Shown piece by piece: positions 46,793-56,959 of a DNA stretch of 64,000 bases; position 1 is the first letter of the stretch; every line of letters starts with the position of its first letter. The stretch covers positions 1,187,055 to 1,251,054 of the forward strand of contig CM000855.1 in the NCBI GenBank assembly GCA_000163995.1. The letters are read 5' to 3'. This stretch comes from Campylobacter jejuni subsp. jejuni 414. Lineage in GTDB: Bacteria > Campylobacterota > Campylobacteria > Campylobacterales > Campylobacteraceae. Below the pieces are notes generated by a model. It was not told where the DNA came from. It saw only the letters and a list, made by a program, of their open reading frames with translations, and searched no databases. Position numbers and translations under genes: made by a program.

Positions 46793-47443
46793 GTGAAAAA
46801 TCTTAATTATGGAATCATAGGACTTGGAAAATTTGGCTCAGTTGTAGCAGATGAACTCATTGCTGGAGGTCATACTGTTATCGTTGTAGATAAAGATGAA
46901 GAAGCTTTAAAAAGTATACAAAATCCTCCAAGTTATGCTTATATTTTAGATTCTACAAATATTTTAGCATTAAAAGAAGCAGGCTTTCATGATGTTGAAG
47001 TAGTTATTGTTAGTATAGGAGAAAATGTTGAAAAATCAATACTTACTCTTATGGCACTTAAAGATATAGGTGTTAAAAATATCATTGCTAAAGCAACCTC
47101 TAATATCCATGGTCAAATTCTTTCTAAGTTAGGTGCAACAAAGATTATTTACCCTGAAAAAGAAAGTGCTAAAAGACTGGTAAAAGAATTTTTAACCAAA
47201 GATGCTGATTATGAGGTTTTTGATCTTTCAGCAAATACTATACGAGCTATCAAGATCAACATAGATGAAAAATTAGCAGGAAATTCTTTAAAACATGTAG
47301 CACAAAATATGAAGGTAATTTCTTATAAAAAATTAAATAGCGACTGGGAAATACTCCCTGATTTAGAAACTACAACTGTTTATAGCGGAGATGTTGTAAT
47401 ACTACTTGGAACAGTTAAAGAACTTAGAGAATTTGAATATTGA
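46793..47443 (+). CDS. ktrA: Potassium uptake regulatory subunit KtrA (RCK domain)
   Basis: 216 residues. The Rossmann nucleotide-binding motif is GLGKFGSVVADEL (residues 10-22), with the acidic VVDKDEE after the second strand. RCK_C follows from about residue 135 (VFDLSANTIRAIKINIDEKLAGNSLKH). KtrA rings bind ATP/ADP or NAD(H) and gate KtrB. GTG start at 46793 after AAAGG, 10 bp from ktrB. Ends directly against mqnA, which converges on it with no gap. Confidence 0.9.
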   Translation: MKNLNYGIIGLGKFGSVVADELIAGGHTVIVVDKDEEALKSIQNPPSYAYILDSTNILALKEAGFHDVEVVIVSIGENVEKSILTLMALKDIGVKNIIAKATSNIHGQILSKLGATKIIYPEKESAKRLVKEFLTKDADYEVFDLSANTIRAIKINIDEKLAGNSLKHVAQNMKVISYKKLNSDWEILPDLETTTVYSGDVVILLGTVKELREFEY

Positions 47444-48112
47444 CTAAGCAAAATTTAAAGCCTTGCAAGCCTTTACAAAACGCTTTAAGGCTACTTTTTC
47501 TTTAGTAGAAATTTTATGATATACGATTTCTAAATAACATCTAACATCTTTTATGTCCAACTCTCTTGTTTTAGCATAATTTTGAAGTATATAATAAGGA
47601 ATTTTAATCTTTGTTTGTAGAAATTTTTTTAAAATTCGTTTATATAAAGCTTTTTTTTGCACGCAAGAAAATCTAGCAAAAACAAAAGGCAATCCTGTTT
47701 TTTCATGCCATTTGGTACATAAATCAATATATTTAGAAGGATCTTTTAAATAAAGTTTTAAAGCCTTATCGCCTATAATCACTTTCCCATCTTGTTTTAA
47801 AACTTTAGCTAAAACATTTGAAGTTGCCGAATTTGGATCCTTGGCATTTAATGTATTTTTTTCCACTAAAACACTTAAAACTCTTTTGTTAGCACAAATA
47901 CCCAAATCCAAATTTTTATATTTTTTTCTCACACTTTCTATGCTTGAAATAATCGCTGCATCAATTCTTCTATAAAATAAATCCTTATTTAACTTGCTTG
48001 GAACACCTTTTTTATACTCCATACTTGCTTTATAACCATTGGGTAATGGATACTTTTTAAGGTATATATGCAAAGGCAAAAGATTAATATAATCAATTTT
48101 TCCAAAAATCAT
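47444..48112 (-). CDS. mqnA: Chorismate dehydratase MqnA (futalosine menaquinone pathway)
   Basis: 222 residues of the periplasmic-binding-protein-like fold. MIFGKIDYINLLPLHIYL, a serine-rich IDAAIISSIES and LSVLVE are characteristic of MqnA, which converts chorismate to 3-enolpyruvyl-benzoate, first step of the futalosine route that Campylobacter uses for menaquinone. Corresponds to Cj1285c. Five bp from upp in the same leftward operon. Confidence 0.8.
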   Translation of the reverse strand: MIFGKIDYINLLPLHIYLKKYPLPNGYKASMEYKKGVPSKLNKDLFYRRIDAAIISSIESVRKKYKNLDLGICANKRVLSVLVEKNTLNAKDPNSATSNVLAKVLKQDGKVIIGDKALKLYLKDPSKYIDLCTKWHEKTGLPFVFARFSCVQKKALYKRILKKFLQTKIKIPYYILQNYAKTRELDIKDVRCYLEIVYHKISTKEKVALKRFVKACKALNFA

Positions 48113-48117
48113 CTCTT

Positions 48118-48745
48118 TTAAAGAGTATTAAACACTCTATCTCCTGCATCTCCAAGCCCTGGAATAATATAACCCTTTTCATTTAAGCCTTCATCAATGC
48201 AAGCTACAAAAACTTCCACATCATCATGCACCTGACTAAATTTTTGCAAACCTTGTGGGGCAGCAAGTATGGATATAAATTTTATTTTTCTAATCCCTTG
48301 GCTTTTTAAAAAATCACAAGCTTCTATAGCAGTTCCACCTGTAGCAAACATAGGATCTATAACAATAGCAGTGCGTTCTTTTGCATCTTTAGGGAGTTTT
48401 TGAAAATAAAAATCTGCCTTTAAAGTTTCTTCATTTCTTACAAACCCCAAAAACCCAACACTTGCATCAGGAATCATCTTAAAAATACTTTCAAGCATTC
48501 CTAATGCTGCTCTTAAAATAGGACAAATCATAATTTTTTCATCAAGTTTTTTTATTGTAGTTTTTTGTATAGGCGTGGAAATTTCAATTTCTTTTAAGAA
48601 AAAATCTTTACTAGCCTCAAAAAAGCAAAAAAGATGAAATTTCATCGATTAACATACGAAATTGAAAGGGTTTAGTTTCTTTAGCCCTTAAAATTCCTAA
48701 TTTATGTTCGATCAATGGATGATTGATACAATGGACATTTTTCAT
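48118..48745 (-). pseudogene. upp: Uracil phosphoribosyltransferase, frameshifted
   Basis: The gene starts at the ATG at 48745 (overlapping the maeB stop as ATGA) and encodes [20 protein letters not shown] and on to ISSFLLF, then stops because of A6 on the + strand (48619-48624); A5 would read on as LLFEASKDFFLKEIEI. The remaining 165 or so residues are intact, including the PRPP loop VIDPMFATGGTA and the uracil-binding end GDAGDRVFNTL. As written the salvage enzyme cannot be made whole; an internal ATG could only give a truncated product. Inactivation of upp is tolerated and gives 5-fluorouracil resistance. A homopolymer sequencing error is equally possible. Confidence 0.85.
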
Positions 48746-49977
48746 TTTAAGCTTTCAAAATAAGCTTTCTCATCAAAATTTTTCACCTTAGCCACACCAT
48801 CTTTTACAGCAGCTGCTGCTACGGCTGTACTTACTGCAGCTTTCACTCTTTCATCAAAAGGTTTTGGCATAACATAAGCTCTTCCAAATTCTAAAGTACT
48901 TAGATTATAAGCTTTTTTCACCGCATCGCTTACAGGGAGTTTTGCAAGATCTGCTAATGCCTTTGCAGCAGCTACTTTCATATTTTCAGTAATTTTACTT
49001 GCACGCACATCTAAAGCTCCACGGAAAATAAAAGGAAAACCTAAAACATTATTGATTTGATTTGAATAATCACTTCTTCCAGTTCCTACAATAGCATCTT
49101 TTCTAAGCCTAGCCACATCTTCAGGCATCACTTCAGGAATAGGATTAGCCAAAGCAAAAATCACGGGATCTTTTGCCATACTTAAAATCATTTCATCATC
49201 AAGAATTTTTGGCCTACTAAGCCCTAAGAAAACATCAGCCCCTTTTAAAACTTCTTTTAAAGTCTTCTCCTTAGAATCAACAGCAAATTCAAGTTTTTGT
49301 GGAGTTAAATCATTTCTATCTTTAGAAATCACTCCTTTACTATCTACTAAGATAATATTTTCAACACCTAAATTTCTATACATTTTAGCACTTGCTATAC
49401 CCGCAGCACCTGCACCACTTACAACTATTTTAATATCCTTAAATTTTTTACCACTTATTTCCATAGCATTTATAAGTCCTGCAGTTGAAATAATGGCTGT
49501 GCCGTGCTGGTCATCGTGCATTACAGGAATTCCTAGATCTTGCAAAGCTGCTTCGATTTCAAAACATTTTGGCGCAGCAATATCTTCTAAATTTATCCCA
49601 CCTACTGTTGGAGCTAAAGCTTTGCAAAAATTGACAATTTCTTCTACGCTATGAACATCAATCTCTATATCATAAGCATTTACATTGGCAAATTTTTTGA
49701 ACAAACAAGCCTTACCTTCCATAACAGGTTTTGATGCTTGTGCTCCTATATTTCCAAGCCCTAAAACCGCCGAACCATCGCTTACTATAGCTACTAAATT
49801 AGCCTTATTTGTATAAGTGTAAGCAAGCTCATCATCTCTAACGATTTCAAGGCAAGGTTCTGCAACTCCAGGACTATACGCCAAAGATAAATCATAGCTT
49901 GTAACTATTGGCTTACTTGGCATAATATCAATTTTTCCACCCAAGTGGTATTTTAAAGCTTCTTCTTTTAAATTCAT
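48742..49977 (-). CDS. maeB: NAD(P)-dependent malic enzyme
   Basis: 411 residues, the short form without the phosphotransacetylase domain. [19 protein letters not shown], the catalytic/metal stretch [14 protein letters not shown] and [10 protein letters not shown], and the Rossmann [10 protein letters not shown] are family landmarks. It decarboxylates malate to pyruvate, part of gluconeogenic/anaplerotic metabolism in this amino-acid user. Corresponds to Cj1287c. Stop overlaps the upp start. Confidence 0.93.
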   Translation of the reverse strand: MNLKEEALKYHLGGKIDIMPSKPIVTSYDLSLAYSPGVAEPCLEIVRDDELAYTYTNKANLVAIVSDGSAVLGLGNIGAQASKPVMEGKACLFKKFANVNAYDIEIDVHSVEEIVNFCKALAPTVGGINLEDIAAPKCFEIEAALQDLGIPVMHDDQHGTAIISTAGLINAMEISGKKFKDIKIVVSGAGAAGIASAKMYRNLGVENIILVDSKGVISKDRNDLTPQKLEFAVDSKEKTLKEVLKGADVFLGLSRPKILDDEMILSMAKDPVIFALANPIPEVMPEDVARLRKDAIVGTGRSDYSNQINNVLGFPFIFRGALDVRASKITENMKVAAAKALADLAKLPVSDAVKKAYNLSTLEFGRAYVMPKPFDERVKAAVSTAVAAAAVKDGVAKVKNFDEKAYFESLK

Positions 49978-49978
49978 T

Positions 49979-51370
49979 TTATTTTCCTCTAACTTTTAAA
50001 AAATTCTCTATTCTTTTTTTACACTCATTAACGCCTAAAAATTCTAATACTTCGAAAATACTAGGACTTACCGCACTTCCTGTCAAAGCAATGCGTATAG
50101 GCTGAGCTAGATCTTTTAATTTTGCTTCTTTTTTTTCTAAAAAATCATTTGTAAAACCTTCAAAATCTTTATTTGTTTTTTGATCTTTAAGAGTATTAGC
50201 AAATGCTTTTAGTAATTCTAAATTATTTTCATTAACAAATTTTTGCACCGCGTTTTCATCATAATTTTGCGGTGCATTAACTATACTTTTTGCACCCTTT
50301 ATAATATCATGTAAGGTTTTTGCACGCTCTTTTAATAAATCAAGCAAAAATCCCGCTTTTTCGTAAACAGATAAATCAAAACCAAGATCTTTAAGCTGAC
50401 GATTAATCTCTTCAAAAGGCAAGGTTTTAATATAATAAGCATTAAGCCATTCAAGCTTTTTAGCATTATAACAAGATGCACTTTTGTTGATATGATAAGG
50501 ATCAAAAATCTTTTTAAGATCTTCTAGGGAAAAAACCTCATCATCACCATGACTCCAACCTAAACGCACAAGAAAATTAAGCAAAGCTTGAGGCAAAATT
50601 CCCATTTCTTTGTATTCCATAACATCAGTTGCTCCATGTCTTTTTGAAAGCTTTTTACCATCTTCTCCATGTATCATGGCTACATGAAAAAATTTAGGAA
50701 TTTTAAAACCTAATGCTTGATAAAGCACGATTTGCTTAGGAGTGTTTGAAAGATGATCATCTCCACGGATTACATCACTTACCCCCATTAAAGCATCATC
50801 AATCACTACAGTAAAGTTATAAGTTGGGGTTCCATCACTTCTTGCTATGATAAAATCATCCATTATATCTTCTGCTTTAAATCTTACCTCACCTTTAACG
50901 CCATCTTCAAAAACAATCTCACCACTTTGAGGTGCTTTAATACGCACAACAGGTTCTATACCTTGAGGTGGCATGCCTTTAAATTCTCTATATCTTCCAT
51001 CGTATCTTGGACGCTCTTTGGCAGCTTCTTGTTTGGCACGCAATTCATCAAGTTCTTCTTTACTCATATAACAATAATATGCCTTGCCTTCATCTAAAAG
51101 CTTTTTAACATATTCCTTATAAAGATCAAAACGTTCTGATTGGTAAGTCACTTCTCCATCATGTTCTAAGCCACACCATTTAAAAGCTTCGATAATAGCC
51201 TTAGTAGCTTCTTTGGAATTTCTTTTTAAATCTGTATTTTCAATACGAAGTAAAAAATTTCCACCATTTTTTCTAGCATATAAATAATTATAAAGAGCTG
51301 TTCTAAGTCCACCTATATGCAAATATCCTGTTGGGCTTGGAGCAAAACGCGTTGTAAGTTTTTCGTGCAT
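49979..51370 (-). CDS. gltX: Glutamyl-tRNA synthetase (GltX type)
   Basis: 463 residues. The HIGH-like motif is FAPSPTGYLHIGGLRTALYN near the N-terminus, and the KMSKS-like motif KKLSKRHGA sits about residue 240. Class I synthetase. C. jejuni has two GltX paralogues, one acting on tRNA-Glu and the other mainly on tRNA-Gln; this position corresponds to Cj1288c (gltX2). Which specificity it has cannot be told here. One bp from maeB. Confidence 0.9.
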   Translation of the reverse strand: MHEKLTTRFAPSPTGYLHIGGLRTALYNYLYARKNGGNFLLRIENTDLKRNSKEATKAIIEAFKWCGLEHDGEVTYQSERFDLYKEYVKKLLDEGKAYYCYMSKEELDELRAKQEAAKERPRYDGRYREFKGMPPQGIEPVVRIKAPQSGEIVFEDGVKGEVRFKAEDIMDDFIIARSDGTPTYNFTVVIDDALMGVSDVIRGDDHLSNTPKQIVLYQALGFKIPKFFHVAMIHGEDGKKLSKRHGATDVMEYKEMGILPQALLNFLVRLGWSHGDDEVFSLEDLKKIFDPYHINKSASCYNAKKLEWLNAYYIKTLPFEEINRQLKDLGFDLSVYEKAGFLLDLLKERAKTLHDIIKGAKSIVNAPQNYDENAVQKFVNENNLELLKAFANTLKDQKTNKDFEGFTNDFLEKKEAKLKDLAQPIRIALTGSAVSPSIFEVLEFLGVNECKKRIENFLKVRGK

Positions 51371-51397
51371 TTTTTGCCTTTTTTAAATTTTTATTGA

Positions 51398-51403
51398 TAT
51401 AAT
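51398..51403 (+). promoter_or_regulatory. -10 element of the SurA-like gene
   Basis: TATAAT in TTGATATAATGCG, 30 bp before the ATG at 51434 in the divergent gap with gltX. Confidence 0.5.
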
Positions 51404-51433
51404 GCGATATTTATACTTAAATAAAGGTTTGAA

Positions 51434-52249
51434 ATGAAAAAAATTTTGTTAAGTTTTGCATTTTTTGCAAGTTTAGCTAGTGCAAATACTATTAATGCGA
51501 TAGCTGTAGTTGTAGATAAGGAGCCTATCACAACTTATGATATAGATCAAACTATGAAGGTACTTAAAATTGATAGAAATAAAGCTTTAGGTATACTCAT
51601 TAACGAAAAAATGGAAATTTCACAAATGAAACAACTAGGTATTGTAGTCAATGATCTAGAACTTGATGATGCTATAAATAAAATGCTTGCTCAAAACAAA
51701 ACCACTTTAAATGCTTTTAAAGCAAATTTGAAGTCCAAAAATCAAAGCTATGAACAATTTCGCACAAATTTTAAAAAAGATTTAGAAAAAAGAAAGCTTT
51801 ATGAAAAAATTGCAAGTATGGCAAAAACTGATTTTAGTGATGATGGGGCAAAAAAATTTTTCGAACAAAATAAAGATAAATTCACTTTTTATACACAAAT
51901 TAATGTAAATATCTACTTATCAAATAATCCTCAAACTTTAGAAAATATCAAAAATACAAAAAAAATAACCCTTAAGTCACAAAATGCATCTTTAAATACA
52001 AGTAATGCAGATCCAAGACTTTTAGGACTTTTATCACAAATTCCTAACGGAGGTTTTTCTCCTGTTTTAAATGGAAAAAATGGCTATGAGCTTTACGAAG
52101 TTAAAAACAAAGATGGAGCACAAACCCCCGAATACAAACAAGTTAAAAATGAAGTTTTAAATGCTTATGTGAGTGAACAAAGACAAAATTTCATACAAGA
52201 TTATTTTGATAAACTGCGCTCTAAAATCAATATAGAATATTTAAGATAA
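51434..52249 (+). CDS. Periplasmic SurA-like chaperone (Cj1289 type)
   Basis: 271 residues. A signal peptide (MKKILLSFAFFASLASA) precedes a SurA N-terminal chaperone domain (INAIAVVVDKEPITTYDIDQTMKVL..INEKMEISQMKQLGIVVND) and a parvulin-like domain (FYTQINVNIYLSNNPQ..LSQIPNGGFSPVLNGKNGYELYEVKN). Cj1289 of the reference strain is structurally known to be a SurA/PEB4-like chaperone for outer-membrane proteins. It stands alone between divergent gltX and converging accC, with a shared terminator. Confidence 0.88.
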   Translation: MKKILLSFAFFASLASANTINAIAVVVDKEPITTYDIDQTMKVLKIDRNKALGILINEKMEISQMKQLGIVVNDLELDDAINKMLAQNKTTLNAFKANLKSKNQSYEQFRTNFKKDLEKRKLYEKIASMAKTDFSDDGAKKFFEQNKDKFTFYTQINVNIYLSNNPQTLENIKNTKKITLKSQNASLNTSNADPRLLGLLSQIPNGGFSPVLNGKNGYELYEVKNKDGAQTPEYKQVKNEVLNAYVSEQRQNFIQDYFDKLRSKINIEYLR

Positions 52250-52254
52250 AAAAT

Positions 52255-52280
52255 AAAATTCCCTTACAAAAGGGAATTTT
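52255..52280. terminator. Bidirectional intrinsic terminator
   Basis: AAAATTCCCTT (52255-52265) pairs with AAGGGAATTTT (52270-52280), flanked by A- and T-runs on both sides. It ends the SurA-like gene and the converging accB-accC operon; the accC stop codon touches it. Confidence 0.85.
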
Positions 52281-53611
52281 TAATGTCTTGCAAGATAGTT
52301 TGTATCATAGTTATTATTAATAAAATCAGGATTTTCCATCATAGCAAGATGAAAATCTTTAGTCGTTTTTATCCCGCTTATAAGTAACTCATCTAAAGCC
52401 ACTTTCATTTTTGCAATCGCCTTGTTACGATCTTCTGCCCAAACTACGAGCTTGCCTATCATAGAATCATAATAAGGTGGCACACTATAGTCTTGATAAC
52501 AATGGCTTTCCATTCTTACATTGCGTCCTGCTGGTGGAATGTATTTAGTGATCTTGCCTGGACTTGGCAAGAAAGTTTTAGAATCTTCGGCCGTGATTCT
52601 ACACTCTATAGAATGGCCATTCAATTTAATACTTTCTTGAGTCGGCAAAGCATAGCCTTCAGCTACTTTGATCATTTGCTCTATAATATCAATCCCACTT
52701 ACCATTTCACTCACGCAGTGTTCAACTTGCAAGCGTGTATTCATTTCTATAAAATAAAAATCCAAATTTTTATCCACTAAAAACTCAAAAGTTCCCGCAC
52801 CTTCATAACCTATAGCTTTAGCTGCTTTAATAGCAGTTTCATGAAGTCTAGTACGTGTTTTTTCATCAAGTAAAATTGCAGGAGATTCTTCAATAAGCTT
52901 TTGATGGCGTCTTTGCATAGAACAATCTCTTTCGCCCATATGAATGACATTACCAAAACTATCTCCTATAACTTGCACTTCTATATGGCGTGGATTTTGA
53001 ATATATTTTTCCATATACATAGTCCCATCACCAAATGCCGTCATAGCTTCGCTTTCAGCTGACCAGTACGCTTTTTCAAGTTCTTTTTCTTGCTCCACTA
53101 CACGCATACCACGGCCACCACCACCTGCAGCCGCTTTTAAAATCACAGGATAACCTATTTCTTTAGCTAATTTTTTAGCCGCTTCAGCTCCTGCTAAAGC
53201 TCCATCACTACCTGGGATTACAGGCACACCTGCTCTTTGCATCACTTGTTTAGCTTTTGACTTATCACTCATTAAATTCATGGCTTCTACAGAAGGTCCT
53301 ATAAATTTGATATTATGTTTGGTACAAATTTCAACAAAATTTTGATTTTCGCTTAAAAATCCATATCCTGGAAAAATCGCATCCGCTTCTGCTATTTCAG
53401 CTGCTGTGATAATAGCTGGGATATTTAAATAACTTTCAGAACTTCTTGCTTTACCTATACAAATACTCGCATCAGCGTATTTTAAATATAAAGCATCTTT
53501 ATCTGCTTCAGAATACACACAAATTGCTTTTTTACCCATTTCTTTAATTGTTCTTAAAGCACGTAGCGCTATTTCTCCACGATTAGCAATTAATATGCTT
53601 TTAATTTCCAT
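52280..53611 (-). CDS. accC: Biotin carboxylase subunit of acetyl-CoA carboxylase
   Basis: 443 residues from the ATG at 53611 (MEIKSILIANRGEIALRALR); an in-frame extension upstream lies inside accB and is rejected. ATP-grasp landmarks: KAAAGGGGRGMRVV glycine loop, MEKYIQNPRHIEVQVIGD, RDCSMQRRHQKLIEE and FYFIEMNTRLQVEH. It carboxylates the biotin on AccB, first half of malonyl-CoA synthesis. One base from accB in one operon. Confidence 0.95.
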   Translation of the reverse strand: MEIKSILIANRGEIALRALRTIKEMGKKAICVYSEADKDALYLKYADASICIGKARSSESYLNIPAIITAAEIAEADAIFPGYGFLSENQNFVEICTKHNIKFIGPSVEAMNLMSDKSKAKQVMQRAGVPVIPGSDGALAGAEAAKKLAKEIGYPVILKAAAGGGGRGMRVVEQEKELEKAYWSAESEAMTAFGDGTMYMEKYIQNPRHIEVQVIGDSFGNVIHMGERDCSMQRRHQKLIEESPAILLDEKTRTRLHETAIKAAKAIGYEGAGTFEFLVDKNLDFYFIEMNTRLQVEHCVSEMVSGIDIIEQMIKVAEGYALPTQESIKLNGHSIECRITAEDSKTFLPSPGKITKYIPPAGRNVRMESHCYQDYSVPPYYDSMIGKLVVWAEDRNKAIAKMKVALDELLISGIKTTKDFHLAMMENPDFINNNYDTNYLARH

Positions 53612-53612
53612 T

Positions 53613-54068
53613 TTATAATTTCTCCACCGCAAATAAAGGCATTCCAAATTCTACAGGCTGACCATCAGCAACTAAAATTTCAGCGATCCTGCAATCAAAT
53701 TCCGCTTCAATTTCATTCATGATTTTCATCGCTTCAATAATAGCTATAGTATCACCTTTTTTAACTGTACTACCTACTTTTACAAAAGGTGCTGCACCTG
53801 GGCTTGGAGCTTGATAGAAAGTTCCCACCATAGGGCTATTTATACTTGGTTTATTTGATTTTACACTTTGACTAGGTTGAGCTTCATTTACTACGCTTAC
53901 ATTGATAGGTTGTGGAGCTGAAACTGGAGGACAAACAGGAGCTGGAACATCACAGCACATATCTCTTTCAAGTTCTATTTCAAAACCATCTTGTTCTTTG
54001 ATTTTAATTTTACTAATATTGGCTTCAGCAAAAAGGTTTACTAACTCTTTAATTTCTTCTTTTGTCAT
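53613..54068 (-). CDS. accB: Biotin carboxyl carrier protein of acetyl-CoA carboxylase
   Basis: 151 residues. The C-terminal biotinyl domain has the biotinylation site EAMKIMNE (Lys near residue 117) and the closing VADGQPVEFGMPLFAVE. The middle is a Pro/Ala/Val-rich linker with an unusual Cys-Cys-Asp-Val-Pro-Ala-Pro-Val-Cys run. It carries carboxyl-biotin between AccC and the carboxyltransferase. Divergent from dcd. Confidence 0.93.
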   Translation of the reverse strand: MTKEEIKELVNLFAEANISKIKIKEQDGFEIELERDMCCDVPAPVCPPVSAPQPINVSVVNEAQPSQSVKSNKPSINSPMVGTFYQAPSPGAAPFVKVGSTVKKGDTIAIIEAMKIMNEIEAEFDCRIAEILVADGQPVEFGMPLFAVEKL

Positions 54069-54174
54069 AAAATTCTCCTACAAAATTTAAGAACTTAATC
54101 TTGTATTATATAAAAAAACTTGAAATTTAACTTTAAAAAAGAAAAAAATCATAAAAAATATAGATTTTTTAGGT

Positions 54175-54180
54175 TATAAT
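54175..54180 (+). promoter_or_regulatory. -10 element of dcd
   Basis: TATAAT in TTTAGGTTATAATCC, 35 bp before the dcd ATG at 54216; T-rich DNA upstream is typical of Campylobacter promoters. Confidence 0.5.
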
Positions 54181-54215
54181 CCTTGCAAAAATTTACAAAT
54201 ACTAAAAGGTTAAAG

Positions 54216-54776
54216 ATGGGCTTAAAAGCAGATAATTGGATAAGAAAAATGGCACTAGAGCACAAGATGATCAAACCGTTTTGCGAAGCAAATATAGGTA
54301 AAGGCGTGGTAAGCTACGGACTTTCAAGCTATGGTTATGATATACGCGTAGGACGTGAGTTTAAAATTTTTACTAATGTCAATTCAACCGTAGTAGATCC
54401 AAAAAATTTCGTAGAAGAAAATGTAGTGGATTTTGAAGGCGATGTGTGTATAGTTCCTGCAAATTCTTTTGCTTTAGCTAGAACTATAGAGTATTTTAAA
54501 ATGCCTGATGATGTTTTAGCCATTTGTCTTGGAAAAAGCACTTATGCAAGATGTGGCATTATTGTAAATGTTACTCCTTTTGAACCAGGTTTTGAAGGGC
54601 ATATCACTATAGAAATTTCAAATACCACCCCACTGCCTGCAAAAATTTATGCCAATGAGGGCATAGCACAAGTGTTGTTTTTGCAAGGCGATGAAAAATG
54701 CGATACCACTTATAAAGATAAAAAAGGCAAATACCAAGCTCAAACCGGCATAACCCTGCCAAGGATTTTAAAATAG
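54216..54776 (+). CDS. dcd: dCTP deaminase
   Basis: 186 residues from the ATG at 54216 ([13 protein letters not shown]), preceded by AAAGG; an in-frame TTG further upstream is not used. Landmarks are [14 protein letters not shown] opening (YGYDIRVG), [35 protein letters not shown] and the C-terminal [12 protein letters not shown] lid. It deaminates dCTP to dUTP for thymidylate synthesis. Followed 47 bp later by pseB. Confidence 0.95.
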   Translation: MGLKADNWIRKMALEHKMIKPFCEANIGKGVVSYGLSSYGYDIRVGREFKIFTNVNSTVVDPKNFVEENVVDFEGDVCIVPANSFALARTIEYFKMPDDVLAICLGKSTYARCGIIVNVTPFEPGFEGHITIEISNTTPLPAKIYANEGIAQVLFLQGDEKCDTTYKDKKGKYQAQTGITLPRILK

Positions 54777-54808
54777 GAACACTTGTTGCTTTGATTTTAA
54801 AAAATTAA

Positions 54809-55828
<1,020 letters not shown>

Positions 55829-56959
55829 ATGCTTACTTATTCTCATCAAAACATTGATCAAAGCGATATAGATACCATTGTAAAAGCCTTAAAAGATGAA
55901 ATTTTAACAGGAGGTAAAAAAGTTGATGAATTTGAAAAAGCCCTTTGTGAATATGTGGGAGTAAAACACGCTTGCGTACTAAATTCAGCTACTTCAGCTC
56001 TTCATCTTGCCTATACAGTGTTAAATGTCAAAGAAAAAATCGTTTTAACCACTCCTTTAACCTTTGCTGCTACAGCTAATACAGCCTTAATGGTCGGGGC
56101 TAAGATAGAATTTATTGATATTAAAAACGATGGCAATATCGATGAAAAAAAATTAGGAGCAAGACTTGCAAAAGACAGTGCAAATATAGGAGCTATTAGC
56201 GTGGTGGATTTTGGAGGCAATAGCGTTGAAATGGATGAAATTTCAAACCTTGCTAAAAAATACAATATCCCTTTAATCGATGATGCAAGCCATGCTTTAG
56301 GCTCTAAATATAAGAGTGAAAAAGTAGGAAAAAAAGCAGATCTTTCTATATTTTCTTTTCATCCTGTTAAGCCCATTACCACTTTTGAAGGTGGGGCTGT
56401 GGTAAGTGATAATGAAGAACTTATCGCCAAAATCAAACTTTTAAGAAGTCATGGTATCATTAAGAAAAGGCTTTGGGATAGCGATATGTGTGATCTTGGC
56501 TATAATTACCGCTTAAATGATGTCGCTTGTGCTTTAGGGATAAACCAACTTAAAAAACTAGATCACAATCTTCAAAAACGAGAAGAAATTGCAAGTTTTT
56601 ACGATAAAGAATTTGAAAAAAATCCTTATTTTTCCACGATAAAAATCAAAGAATATAAAAAAAGTTCAAGGCATTTATATCCTATTTTACTTTTTCCGGA
56701 GTTTTATTGTCAAAAAGAAGAACTTTTTGAAAGCTTACTTCACGCAGGACTTGGCGTGCAAGTGCATTATAAACCTATTTATGAGTTTAGTTTTTATAAA
56801 AAACTCTTAGGAGAAATAAGACTTGAAAATGCAGATAATTTTTACAAAGCTGAACTTAGCATACCTTGTCATCAAGAAATGAGCTTAGAAGATGCAAAAT
56901 TTGTAAAAGATACTTTATTTAACACTCTTGAAAAAGTTAAAAAGAGTTATTGTGGATAA
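55829..56959 (+). CDS. pseC: UDP-4-amino-4,6-dideoxy-AltNAc aminotransferase PseC
   Basis: 376 residues of the DegT/DnrJ/EryC1 family. The PLP lysine is in FSFHPVKPITTFEGG, and the N-terminal DEILTGGKKVDEFEKALCEYVGVKHACVLNSATSALHLAY is typical. It aminates the PseB product, the second step to pseudaminic acid (Cj1294). Adjoins pseB and overlaps the start of the contingency gene by 8 bp. Confidence 0.95.
   Translation: MLTYSHQNIDQSDIDTIVKALKDEILTGGKKVDEFEKALCEYVGVKHACVLNSATSALHLAYTVLNVKEKIVLTTPLTFAATANTALMVGAKIEFIDIKNDGNIDEKKLGARLAKDSANIGAISVVDFGGNSVEMDEISNLAKKYNIPLIDDASHALGSKYKSEKVGKKADLSIFSFHPVKPITTFEGGAVVSDNEELIAKIKLLRSHGIIKKRLWDSDMCDLGYNYRLNDVACALGINQLKKLDHNLQKREEIASFYDKEFEKNPYFSTIKIKEYKKSSRHLYPILLFPEFYCQKEELFESLLHAGLGVQVHYKPIYEFSFYKKLLGEIRLENADNFYKAELSIPCHQEMSLEDAKFVKDTLFNTLEKVKKSYCG

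Noticed and set aside
52280..53647. accC starting upstream at 53647
   Set aside because: The 12 extra codons lie inside accB and do not resemble biotin carboxylase N-termini; MEIKSILIANRGEIA at 53611 is the standard start.
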